In this document: positions 31,074 through 42,000 of the stretch, one piece after another
Numbering within the stretch: the stretch's first letter is position 1
Layout of the letters: every line of letters begins with the position of its first letter
NCBI GenBank assembly: GCA_004431415.1
Contig: QPMI01000040.1
Location: 452,322-516,321 of the forward strand
From: Cyanophora paradoxa
Lineage: Eukaryota; Glaucocystophyceae; Cyanophorales; Cyanophoraceae
Length of the DNA stretch: 64,000 nucleotides
Direction: 5' to 3'
Made by a program: the position numbers and the translations under genes
Notes under the pieces: model-generated
The model's input: the letters and a program-made list of their open reading frames with translations, nothing else
Told to the model about the DNA's origin: nothing
Databases searched by the model: none

Positions 31074-34065
31074 CTAGTGCTGCTGGGCAGAGCTAAGGAT
31101 GTGCATGAGGGCCGCCTGCGCGCCGGCGTGGGAGAGAGCGATGGGGGCAGAGAGCATAATCTGAGAGGCATCGAATGGGAATCCTCCTGGGTACAGGACT
31201 GGCTGCATGAAAGCCTGCTGGCCGGGCGCGCGCTGGCGGTGCGGGCCAGCGGCTCCCGGAGCTGCTACGCCGGGGTGGAAGGGGCCCGCCAACCAGGGCG
31301 ACTGGCCGTGGGCGGGAGCGTAGGCGGTGGGCGGCGCGCCCGCCCACGCGAACGATGGCGCCTGCTGGAAGAAGTGGGCGGGGGCGTTCGAGGCGGAGAC
31401 CGCCTCCGCGTAGGAGGGCCGGGGGCGCTTCGAATTCGAATTCGAGCCCGCAGGCGTGAAGAACTCCTCGCGCGGGTCCGGATCCGGCTCGCTGGCCCCG
31501 CGCTTCGCACTCGCGCGGCCGGCGTTGCCGCCGCCGCCGCCACGCCCGCCGCCGCCCACTGGCTCCGCGCCTCCACTTGCCTGTCCGGCGCTGGGGTTGC
31601 CGGGGGCGCCGTCCGAACGGCCGCCCGGGCGGCCGCCCGAGCGGCCGCTGGGGGCGCTGTTGGGCGCCCCGCGCCGGTCAGGGCATTCTATGTGGCGGTG
31701 CCCGTAGAGGCACGTCATGCGGTGGCGCCAGCAAGCCGGGGGCAGGCGGCGGTTGCCGGGCCGCCGGGCGGGGAAGGCACGCCAGAGGGTGTAATCGGTC
31801 GGCTCGAAGCCGTCCGAGCCCAGGAAGGACGCGTTCGACGTCAGAACCGTGTAGCCCTTCGGGGTCGCTGCACTGGCTGCCGGCTCCATGAAGACCTCCA
31901 GTTTCTCCGCCTCCTCGGGCGTGAGACGAAGGCTGAGCATTTCCATGGGGCGCAGAGACGCGCCCAGCTTGAATCCGCAGTGGTGGTACGCGAGGACGAT
32001 GTCGACTGGCATAGCCGACATCACGCGAGCCATCTGAGCAGCATGTCCAGGTCAAGTGGCGCCCTCGCCCGTTCGTCCCGGGCGGCATACCTGGAATTTT
32101 GCCGCTCGTTTGATTGCGAGGGTGAAGACTCGGGTGCCGCTGAAGTCGGGGGCCTCTTCCCGCCGCCACGCAGTGATCGGGCAGGACTGAAAGCGGAGCT
32201 CGAAGATCTCGCTGAGCTCGCACAGCCTGGCGTGGCTTTCGTTCATGTCTGAATATTAATATTCAGCAACTGAACAAGCTCACCGTTTGGCGAGCATCGG
32301 GTTCGCAATGGTGACGTAGTCTCGGCGGGTCCACCGCCATCTCGTGGCCTTTTACGGCTCCTGGCGTGCCTGCGCGGCACTTGACAACGAAGCCCAGAAT
32401 CATTGCATCAATCTGAATGACGAGCCTCAGACAACCCAATCGTGGCCGCGATCGGACCCAATCAAGTACGGACCATGTCTTCGGAGTAAGGCAGTTTGCC
32501 GGGCGCGATGTCGCGCTCCGCCTGGCGGAGAAGAGCGCGGATGAAATGCATCACCGCCTTGTACGTTTCTTCTGAATAGTTGCCATCTGGCCGGAGATCG
32601 CCTCGCGAAGAAAAGACGGGGCAGCCGTCGAGAACAATCTGCTCCGCATGATCGGGATCGTGCAGAAGGATCCAGCGGTGTGGTTTCCGCTGCATATGCA
32701 TGCGCGCCGTCAATATACGACTGCTGCGCACGCTACAAAGCGGCTAGCGGACCTCGAGCACGGGCCCAAAGCAGGTGATCTTGGTCACCTCGTGCACTTG
32801 CGCTGTGCAAGTCTTGACGTTGAGCCGCCTTTTCATCTCATCGAGCCACTGCCGCACATCAAGTCAGCTTAAGCAAAAGGATCGGAGAAAGTTTCCAGTG
32901 CTCGAGACCGACCTTCTTCGCTGATGAGAAAGTCAGTCCGTCCATGACGTGGGGCGGAGCTTCAATCGCTATGCAGCCCTGGTACGGGCAGTGCTCCCAC
33001 AGCTTGGTGCCCGAGCCAGCACCGATTCCACGCTGGTCGAATGTCTGGGGCTTCCGAGTCAGCCGCGCGGCGGCGACATTATGCGCACGCTGAGTACGGA
33101 CCTCGAGGAGCATTGCCGTGCGCTCCTCCATCGGCGCTATGGCGCTCCCGTCCCAGTCCGCGGTCTTGCCAGCGTACTTTGGCGGGACGAGCTCGTCCGG
33201 CTTGAAGTAGAGAACGACCTTGTCGTTCGGGCCCAAAGGCACTTCCACGTCCCCTTGCGAGGTAGTCAGCATAAGTAAGCAAGTATCGTGGTCTTGCGCA
33301 TTCATCTCGGCACCTGTACCGGCCGATGACTGGCCGGCAGCACTTGCAGATGGGCCTTCGGCCTCCTCGCCGCCCTCAGCGCCGCCCTCGGCGTACTCCT
33401 CATCTCCACCGTAGTCCTCAGCATCTTCGAGAACTTCTTCATCTCTCTGTTGGTCGATTAGCTCGGTTACGCAAAGTGCCATCAGCTACTCTCACCAGCG
33501 GCTGTTCCGGAACTTCGGGAGGCGCCGGAGCAGCGGGATGGACCGGAGCAGCAGCTGCTGCTGCCGGAGCAGGCGGCGCTGCAGCACCATGCGCTGGGGG
33601 CCGCGCCTGCGGGTTCTACGCGGAAGTCAATCCCACGATTGCAAGATCATCTTCCTAACAAGCGCACCGATGAGGCGGGCGCGGCCGGAGCAGGATGCTG
33701 AGGAGCGTGGGCCTTCGCCCCAGCCTTGATCTACGGATCCGTTGGGATCAACTCTCCCGGGAAGGCGTGGGTCCCACGCCAATGACCGCACGCTCACCGA
33801 TGCCGCCGGAGCGGTCGGCTTCGCAGTCTGCGCTGTTGCGGCATGCTTCGCAGGCGCCGCCGGCTTCGCCGCGGCCGCAGCCGGAGCATGATCAGATGGT
33901 GGCGTGAAGGGGAGCCGCCGACGCACTGGCGCCGGCGAGTGAATGCTTCCACTCGATGAGCTCTGCGAATGCCATTAAGCGTTCAGGCCGCGGGCACTCA
34001 CATCGCGCGGCGAACTCGGAATGGCCGCAGAGAATTCAATTATTGAATCGGCCCATTCGCACGCG
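31074..34065 (-). CDS. Unrecognised multi-exon protein with zinc-knuckle-like motif (5' end approximate)
   Basis: Intron-containing minus-strand gene, less GC-rich than its left-hand neighbours. Readable exons, 5' to 3': an A/P-rich region (donor GTGAGT at 34001), then EQPL joined to RDEEVLEDAEDYGGDEE, ...VEVPLGPNDKVVLYFKPDEL, HCPYQGCIAIEAPPHVMDGL...SSAKK|WLDEMKRRLNVKTC, ITCFGPVLE|RKPHRWILLHDPDHAEQIVL, a short WTRRDYVTIANPMLAKR exon, and NESHARLCELSEIFELRF...AAKFQ|MARVMSAMPVDIVLAYHHC. The tail carries CWRHRMTCLYGHRHIEC (C-x6-C-x3-H-x4-C), followed by a Gly/Arg/Pro-rich, RNA-binding-like C-terminus ending at 31074. The frame does not close cleanly at the junction near 32,270, so two genes or a damaged gene are possible. 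No family was recognised. The Cys/His motif loosely resembles a Gag zinc knuckle, but no reverse transcriptase or integrase is nearby. The true start was not found. Confidence 0.5.
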
Positions 34066-34849
34066 CACCATGGTTGCTGGACGCAGAAAAAATCAATCGT
34101 CACGCTCGCGATCGGAGGTCGTGGAATCAAGAATGCAGGCTCCTGCGTGTCGGTCGCGCAGTTTTGAAAACATTTCCGCGGAGCAGCGGCGCGGCTCAAA
34201 GCAGGACAGGAAGAGGGGCTTCTGACACCGACAGCAAGGGGAAGAGGGGCTTCCGTAACGATCCAATGCGCCGGGGAGGCGATTCAAGCATTTTGGCCAA
34301 AAATTTAAATTTTCGGCGCCAAAATTCCGCGCGCGCGGCCAGGGGGCCGCGCTGACATCCTACATGCACTAGCACCCCATTTCTCCCCGCGTGGCGGCGC
34401 GCTAGCGTACCTTTCCGGACCGCCTGCTCTTTTTCCCGGGTACCGGAATCACCGAAATTCGTATATTTGAAGACACGTACTACCCCATTTCATAATTAGA
34501 CCCTGGGGAGCACGATGGTCCGGCCCGTTTTCCTATGAGAGGCCTCTAATGGGCAGTAACAGCACGTCGAAAAGCACAGAAAAGCATTTTCCCGGAAAAA
34601 AAATAGAAAGCGCAAATCACATTGGCCTTCCAAGTCGAAATTTGAAAATTAATAATTTGAAGAGACCGCACCCCATTCGCTAGGAAATAGTCTCCAAATT
34701 AACGGAGCGCCATCTGGCCGGCCAGCAAATTTGTATGAGTCAGGGTCATTGTGTGCCACGAGGTGGGTTTTAAATATACTTAATGCGTTAGTTGAAAGAT
34801 TATCAAAATAAACAATTTAGACAGAGCCTTATTACTGCGAAAAACATTC
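34066..34849. other. Intergenic region with diverged dispersed repeats
   Basis: AT-richer spacer without a supported gene. CGAAATTCGTATATTTG at 34453-34469 matches 30322-30338, and TACTACCCCATTT (34478-34490) is the reverse complement of a sequence at 29883-29895. A related, more diverged stretch lies near 34,650-34,680. These suggest remnants of a dispersed non-coding repeat family. Confidence 0.45.
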
Positions 34850-35490
34850 TTTTTTTTTTTTGAGAGACTACGGTGGGGCGAACCCCCCGTAGGTAGTAAT
34901 ATTAGGGACAACAAAGCAATCACAAATCAAAGAAACAGGAAACTAGCACAAAATACAGAATCAAGAGGGATCACGAGAAGGGACACGATCAGAAGAACGC
35001 AAAAGATAAGGAGAACGAGCACGAGGAGAAGGAGTAGAAGAGCTCAGGGACGTCGACGCAGAAGTACTAGTCACACTACGAGGAGCACGGGGACGCAGCG
35101 AATAAGGAGAACGAGCACGAGGAACTACAGTCGAAGACGAAGATCTAGACGAAGACGACAAGACAGAGCTAACAGCAGAACTAGAAGACGTAGTCGCAGG
35201 AGGCAGATCGAGAGGTGGCAGAACAGTAGGAGAGGCGAAACGTAGGACACCACTAGAGGGGAGAATCAAAGCTGGCGGAGTGTCTAAACGGAATCGAGGT
35301 TGTATAGTTGGTACTACGGTAAAACAATGGACGGCTGAAGACTAATCTGAGGAACTGGGGACGACACGAGGAAAGGGGCAGAACTCGGATTCAGACTCGG
35401 AATCGGCAGTATAAGAGGAGGGGCGAAACGCAAGCCAGTAGTGACAGGGAAGGCAGACGATGGGGCTGAACCAGGCGGGAGAGACATTCA
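34850..35490 (-). mobile_element. Probable retroelement 3' end (poly-A plus hairpin, minus strand)
   Basis: Read on the minus strand, a Ser/Pro-rich frame (35269-34961, with SPYSLR and SPYLLR repeats after the basic dipeptide RAR) is followed by a short 3' UTR. A 25-nt stem-loop comes next (34868-34892, CTACGG stem closed around CGAA), then 12 A residues (34861-34850). A second diverged copy of the Pro-rich sequence (LRFAPPLILP versus LRFASPTVLP) lies at 35,486-35,310. A terminal hairpin next to poly-A is typical of non-LTR retrotransposon or SINE 3' ends. No reverse transcriptase or endonuclease motif was found, so this would be a heavily truncated copy. A 6-base ACATTC flanks both ends (34844-34849 and about 35,486), too short to prove a target-site duplication. 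Confidence 0.4.
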
Positions 35491-36005
35491 AATGATTCAT
35501 AGATAATTATTAACCACCTCCAAAAATTAAAGCGCCGAAAGTTGTTTTCATTCAGCTGAGACGACCAATGGGCCCCTCGGGGCCTGTACTCGGTACAACT
35601 GCGGCCGATTGGGCCGCGCATCGATATCTGTACCCTTGCGGCACAACTCTGTAACCTCTCACTTGAGTGTGAGTTGCATGCCCGTGGCCATGGCTGCGAA
35701 TGAACATGCAGTTGCATACTAGTTCTTTGATCACAATTTGGATCACAAGGAATCAAAATCTTCGCAATAAACAAATCCTAGGCGTTCTGCGAAGAACTAC
35801 TATATATAGCTAACTACGTATACTATACACTAGCACTAAAATAAGATGGACCAGTTGTAACTGCCACGTACTTAAATTCTAGCTCTGCAGTACTTAAATT
35901 CTAGCTCTGCATAGAAAGATGGGGAATGTGCGCAAATAGCAGAAGTACAATAGTAGATAGAATCAATAAGATTTAACTAAATGATAGCCTCAGCGTCTCG
36001 GACGC
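35491..36005. other. Intergenic region downstream of the giant repeat gene
   Basis: AT-richer spacer without a supported gene, forming the 3' flank of the giant minus-strand gene. It contains the 22-bp tandem duplication listed separately. Confidence 0.5.
35868..35911. repeat. 22-bp perfect tandem duplication
   Basis: GTACTTAAATTCTAGCTCTG plus CA occurs twice head-to-tail (35868-35889 and 35890-35911) without a mismatch. It lies in non-coding DNA and is probably a recent slippage event. Confidence 0.95.
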
Positions 36006-39000
36006 TCAGCGACGGAGGGGTACCTCTGCTTTCGGCATAGTCGTGCAGAACCACGTCACTGAGGGGTGTGCAACACAGATGCACATTGCGGTCGATGCGC
36101 TGCCTGCCGGGATCCGTGCCACAGGGCCGCCGCTATCAGAGATTCTCGTTTCTTTAGTGCAGGATCTAGCCGAGGCAACAGAGAGGTCAATACATCGAAA
36201 ACAGAGAGGATTGCAATCGCAAAGACGCACGACGACGATACGACGATATACGCGATGTACCCAGCCCCACTCTCTGTGCACTGCGGAAGGTACACGTTGT
36301 AGACTGACGTAGTACCGCTGCAGTTGACGGCGATGATGTTCTTGTGCGTGCTGTACGGCGTGCTGGCCGCAATACTGTAGGTCGTAGCGGCGTTCCCAGT
36401 GTACGATAGCTTGCCTGCAAGAGCATTCATATTAGAGCGATGCAGACATGCGAGAAATCAGCTCGAAGACGCACTCAGATAAACCGTGCCGTCCGAGGCC
36501 GAAACAGTGAACTTGTTTGTTCCAACATTCACTCCCCCGTACGAATTGATGAGCCCGGTGACTGCTTGAGCGCCTGTGATGGATGCCGCGCCAGTCACAC
36601 CCAGAGTTCCTGTGATCAACGTGCTGCCCGTTTCGTCGACTGTAAATCGGTTTATAGCGCCTGTGGCACCGGAATTGACCACCAGTCCAATGCGCGCAGT
36701 CAGGAGCCCATTGACAGTGACTGCGTCGGAAGCGGTCACTGCGCCCGTGAATGTCGAGGCACTCGTAACTTTGAGCGTTCCTGCAGCTTCAACGTTTCCG
36801 GACGCGTCGACTGTGAACATCGTTCCCATCACAGTGACACCGCCGTTAGCGTTGATCGCGCCCGTGAACGTCGACACTCCAGTGACGTCGAGGGTGCCTG
36901 AAATGTCGACGGTTCCTGCAGCGTCAACTGAGAACATCGATGTGGCCACGTTGATGCCGCCGTTGGCGTTCAGAAGCGCCGAGCTGGTCGTGGTGCCCGT
37001 GATGCCGAGTGTGCCCGTAACCAACATGTTTCCTGACGCGTCTACGGTGAGCCGGTTCAGCCGAACATTGATCCCGCCAATTGCGTGTAACAATCCCGTC
37101 ATAGTAGCAGTCCCAGTGACGCCGAGAGTTCCCGATACGAGGGCATTGCCCGATCGGTCGACGACGAAGCGGCTCGTCGCAACATTGATGCCTCCGTTAG
37201 CGTTTAGGATGCCAGTCGACGTCGAAGTGCCCGTAACGCCTAGCGTGCCAGAGACGAGCACACTTCCCGAAGAGGACACCGAGAACCTGTTCACAGTGTT
37301 CACAGACACAGCCAGGCCGTCGTTCGCGTTGATGAGGCCAGTCCATGTCGAGGAGCCAGTGACGCCGACGGAGCCCGAAACAAGAAGGGTTCCAGACACG
37401 CCGACATTGCCCGCAGCGTCCACAGTGAACATCGATGTGGCCACGTTGATACCGCCGTCAGCGTTCAGAAGAGCAGAGCTGGTCGTGGTGCCCGTGATGC
37501 CAAGTGTGCCCGTGATCAGCGTATTGCCCGACATGTCAATAGTGAGCTGGTCCAGGCGCACGTTGATCCCGCCGTTCGCGTTCAGCAGACCTGCGCTTGA
37601 GGCCGTGCCGCTCACGCTCGCCGAGCCCAGCACCGTCAGCAGGCCCGTCATGGTCGCGGTCCCAGTCACTCCGATGGTGCCGGAGACGAGGGTGTTGCCC
37701 GAGGCATCAACGACGAATCTGTTCGACCGAACATTGATCCCTCCATTCGCGTTGAGCAGGCCAGTCAAAGTCTGAGTGCCAGTCACGCCCAAGGTGCCAG
37801 CGACGAGAACACTGCCTGAAGACGTGACCACGAACTTGTTCGCCGCCACATTCAGCCCGCCGTTCGCGTTCACGAGGCCAGTCCATGTCGAGGAGCCAGT
37901 GACGCCGACGGAGCCCGAAACAGAGAGAGTTCCAGACACGCCGACATTGCCCGCAGCGTCCACAGTGAACATCGATGTGGCCACGTTTATGCCCCCGTCA
38001 GCGTTCAGGAGTGCCGTGCTGGTCGTGGTGCCCGTGATGCCAAGCGTGCCCGTGATCAGCGTATTGCCCGACATATCGACGGTGAGCTGGTCCAAGCGCA
38101 CGTTGATCCCGCCGTTCGCGTTCAGCAGCCCCGTCATGGTCGCGGTCCCAGTCACTCCGATGGTGCCGGAGACGAGGGTGTTGCCCGAGGCGTCGATACT
38201 CAACTGGTTCCATCGAACATTCAATCCCCCGTTCGCGTTGAGCAGGCCCGTCATGGTCGCAGTCCCAGTCACTCCGATGGTGCCGGAGACGAGGGTGTTG
38301 CCCGAGGCATCAACGACGAATCTGTTCGACCGAACATTGATCCCTCCATTCGCGTTGAGCAGGCCAGTCAAAGTCTGAGTGCCAGTCACGCCCAAGGTGC
38401 CAGCGACGAGAACACTGCCTGAAGACGTGACCACGAACTTGTTCGCCGCCACATTCAGCCCGCCGTTCGCGTTCACGAGGCCAGTCCATGTCGAGGAGCC
38501 AGTGACGCCGACGGAGCCCGAAACAGAGAGAGTTCCAGACACGCCGACATTGCCCGCAGCGTCCACAGTGAACATCGATGTGGCCACGTTGATACCGCCG
38601 TCAGCGTTCAGGAGTGCCGTGCTGGTCGTAGTGCCCGTGATGCCAAGCGTGCCCGTGATCAGCGTATTGCCCGACATGTCAATAGTGAGCTGGTCCAAGC
38701 GCACGTTGATCCCGCCATTCGCGTTCAGCAGCCCCGACATGGTCGCAGTCCCAGTCACTCCGATGGTGCCGGAGACGAGGGTGTTGCCCGAGGCGTCGAT
38801 ACTCAATTGGTTCCATCGAACATTCAATCCCCCGTTCGCGTTGAGCAGGCCAGTCGATGTTAAAGTACCAGTTATGCGAAGAACCCCAGTAACCAGAGCG
38901 TTGCCAGAGGAATCCACGACGAACTTGTTGGATCGAACATTGAAACCGCCAAGAGCATTAAGCAAGCCTGTAGACGTCATTGTCCCCGATATCCCGACCA

Positions 39001-42000
39001 TTCCTGTCGCCAGCACGTTGCCCGAGATGTCGACGCTGAGTCTGTTGGAGAGCACGTTCAGCCCGCCATTCGCATTCATCAGGCCTGCGCTGGTGGTGGT
39101 TCCGCTCACGCTCGCCGAGCCCAGCACCGTTAGCAAGCCCGTGCTCGTCACTGTGCCCGTCACTCCCAGGGCGCCCGTAGCCAGCACGTTCCCTGAGGCG
39201 TCCACCACGAACTTGTTCGCGCCTACTGCGAGGCCTCCATCCATGGAGAACGAGCCCAGCAGAGAAAGGAGCCCCGTGCTTGTCACCGTGCCCGTCACAC
39301 CCAGGGATCCGGTCACGAGTGCGTTACCCGAGATGTCGACCGCGAAACGGTTCGCCAGCACGTTCAGCCCGCCGTTCGCGTTCACAAGGCCCGCGCTGGT
39401 GGTGGTTCCGCTCACGCTCGCCGAGCCCAGCACCGTCAGCAGGCCCGTGCTCGTCACCGTGCCCGTCACGCCCAGCGACCCAGTCACAAGCGCGTTGCCC
39501 GAGATGTCGACCGCGAAACGGTTCGACAGCACGTTCAGCCCGCCGTTCGCGTTCACAAGGCCCGCGCTGGTGGTGGTTCCGCTAACGCTCGCCGAGCCCA
39601 GCACCGTCAGCAGGCCCGTGCTGGTCACTGTGCCCGTCACTCCCAGGGCGCCCGTAGCCAGCACGTTCCCTGAGGCGTCCACCACGAACTTGTTCGTGCC
39701 TACTGCGAGGCCTCCATCCATGGAGAACGAGCCCAGCAGAGAAAGGAGCCCCGTGCTCGTCACCGTGCCCGTCACGCCCAGCGACCCAGTCACAAGCGCA
39801 TTGCCCGAGATGTCGACTGCGAAACGGTTCGACAGCACGTTCAGCCCGCCGTTCGCGTTCACAAGGCCTGCGCTGGTGGTGGTTCCGCTCACGCTCGCCG
39901 AGCCCAGCACCGTCAGCAGGCCCGTGCTGGTCACCGTGCCCGTCACTCCCAGGGCGCCCGTAGCCAGCACGTTCCCTGAGGCGTCCACCACGAACTTGTT
40001 TGTGCCTACTGCGAGGCCTCCATCCATGGAGAACGAGCCCAGCAGAGAAAGGAGCCCCGTGCTTGTCACCGTGCCCGTCACACCCAGGGATCCGGTCACG
40101 AGTGCGTTACCCGAGATGTCGACCGCGAAACGGTTCGCCAGCACGTTCAGCCCGCCGTTTGCGTTCACAAGGCCCGCGCTGGTGGTGGTTCCGCTCACGC
40201 TCGCCGAGCCCAGCACCGTCAGCAGGCCCGTGCTGGTTACTGTGCCCGTCACGCCCAGCGACCCAGTCACAAGCGCGTTACCCGAGATGTCGACCGCGAA
40301 ACGGTTCGCCAGCACGTTCAGCCCGCCGTTTGCGTTCACAAGGCCTGCGCTGGTGGTGGTTCCGCTCACGCTCGCCGAGCCCAGCACCGTCAGCAGGCCC
40401 GTGCTCGTCACCGTGCCCGTCACGCCCAGCGACCCAGTCACAAGCGCGTTGCCCGAGATGTCGACCGCGAAACGGTTCGACAGCACATTCAGCCCCCCGT
40501 TTGCGTTCACAAGGCCCGCGCTGGTGGTGGTTCCGCTCACGCTCGCCGAGCCCAGCACCGTCAGAAGGCCCGTGCTGGTCACTGTGCCCGTCACTCCCAG
40601 GGCGCCCGTAGCCAGCACGTTCCCTGAGGCGTCCACCACGAACTTGTTCGTGCCTACTGCGAGGCCTCCATCCATGGAGAACGAGCCCAGCAGAGAAAGG
40701 AGCCCCGTGCTTGTCACCGTGCCCGTCACACCCAGGGATCCGGTCACGAGTGCGTTACCCGAGGCGTCGACCGCGAAACGGTTCGCCAGCACGTTCAGCC
40801 CGCCGTTTGCGTTCACAAGGCCCGCGCTGGTGGTGGTTCCGCTCACGCTCGCCGAGCCCAGCACCGTCAGCAGGCCCGTGCTGGTTACCGTGCCCGTCAC
40901 GCCCAGCGACCCAGTCACAAGCGCGTTGCCCGAGATGTCAACCGCGAAACGGTTCGACAGCACATTCAGCCCCCCGTTTGCGTTCACAAGGCCCGCGCTG
41001 GTGGTGGTTCCGCTCACGCTCGCCGAGCCCAGCACCGTCAGCAGGCCCGTGCTGGTAACCGTGCCCGTCACGCCCAGCGACCCAGTCACAAGCGCGTTGC
41101 CCGAGATGTCGACTGCGAAACGGTTCGACAGCACATTCAGCCCGCCGTTCGCGTTCACAAGGCCTGCGCTGGTGGTGGTTCCGCTCACGCTCGCCGAGCC
41201 CAGCACCGTCAGAAGGCCCGTGCTGGTCACTGTGCCCGTCACTCCCAGGGCGCCCGTAGCCAGCACGTTCCCTGAGGCGTCCACCACGAACTTGTTCGTG
41301 CCTACTGCGAGGCCTCCATCCATGGAGAACGAGCCCAGCAGAGAAAGGAGCCCCGTGCTTGTCACCGTGCCCGTCACACCCAGGGATCCGGTCACGAGTG
41401 CGTTACCCGAGATGTCGACCGCGAAACGGTTCGCCAGCACGTTCAGCCCGCCGTTTGCGTTCACAAGGCCCGCGCTGGTGGTGGTTCCGCTCACGCTCGC
41501 CGAGCCCAGCACCGTCAGTAGGCCCGTGCTGGTTACCGTGCCCGTCACGCCCAGCGACCCAGTCACAAGCGCGTTGCCCGAGATGTCAACCGCGAAACGG
41601 TTCGACAGCACATTCAGCCCCCCGTTTGCGTTCACAATGCCTGCGCTGGTGGTGGTTCCGCTCACGCTCGCCGAGCCCAGCACCGTCAGCAGGCCCGTGC
41701 TGGTAACCGTGCCCGTCACGCCCAGGGCGCCCGTAGCCAGCACGTTCCCTGAGGCGTCCACCACGAACTTGTTCGTGCCTACTGCGAGGCCTCCATCCAT
41801 GGAGAACGAGCCCAGCAGAGAAAGGAGCCCCGTGCTTGTCACCGTGCCCGTAACACCCAGGGATCCGGTCACGAGTGCGTTACCCGAGGCGTCGACCGCG
41901 AAACGGTTCGCCAGCACGTTCAGCCCGCCGTTCGCGTTCACCAGGCCCGCGCTGGTGGTGGTTCCGCTCACGCTCGCCGAGCCCAGCACCGTCAGCAGGC

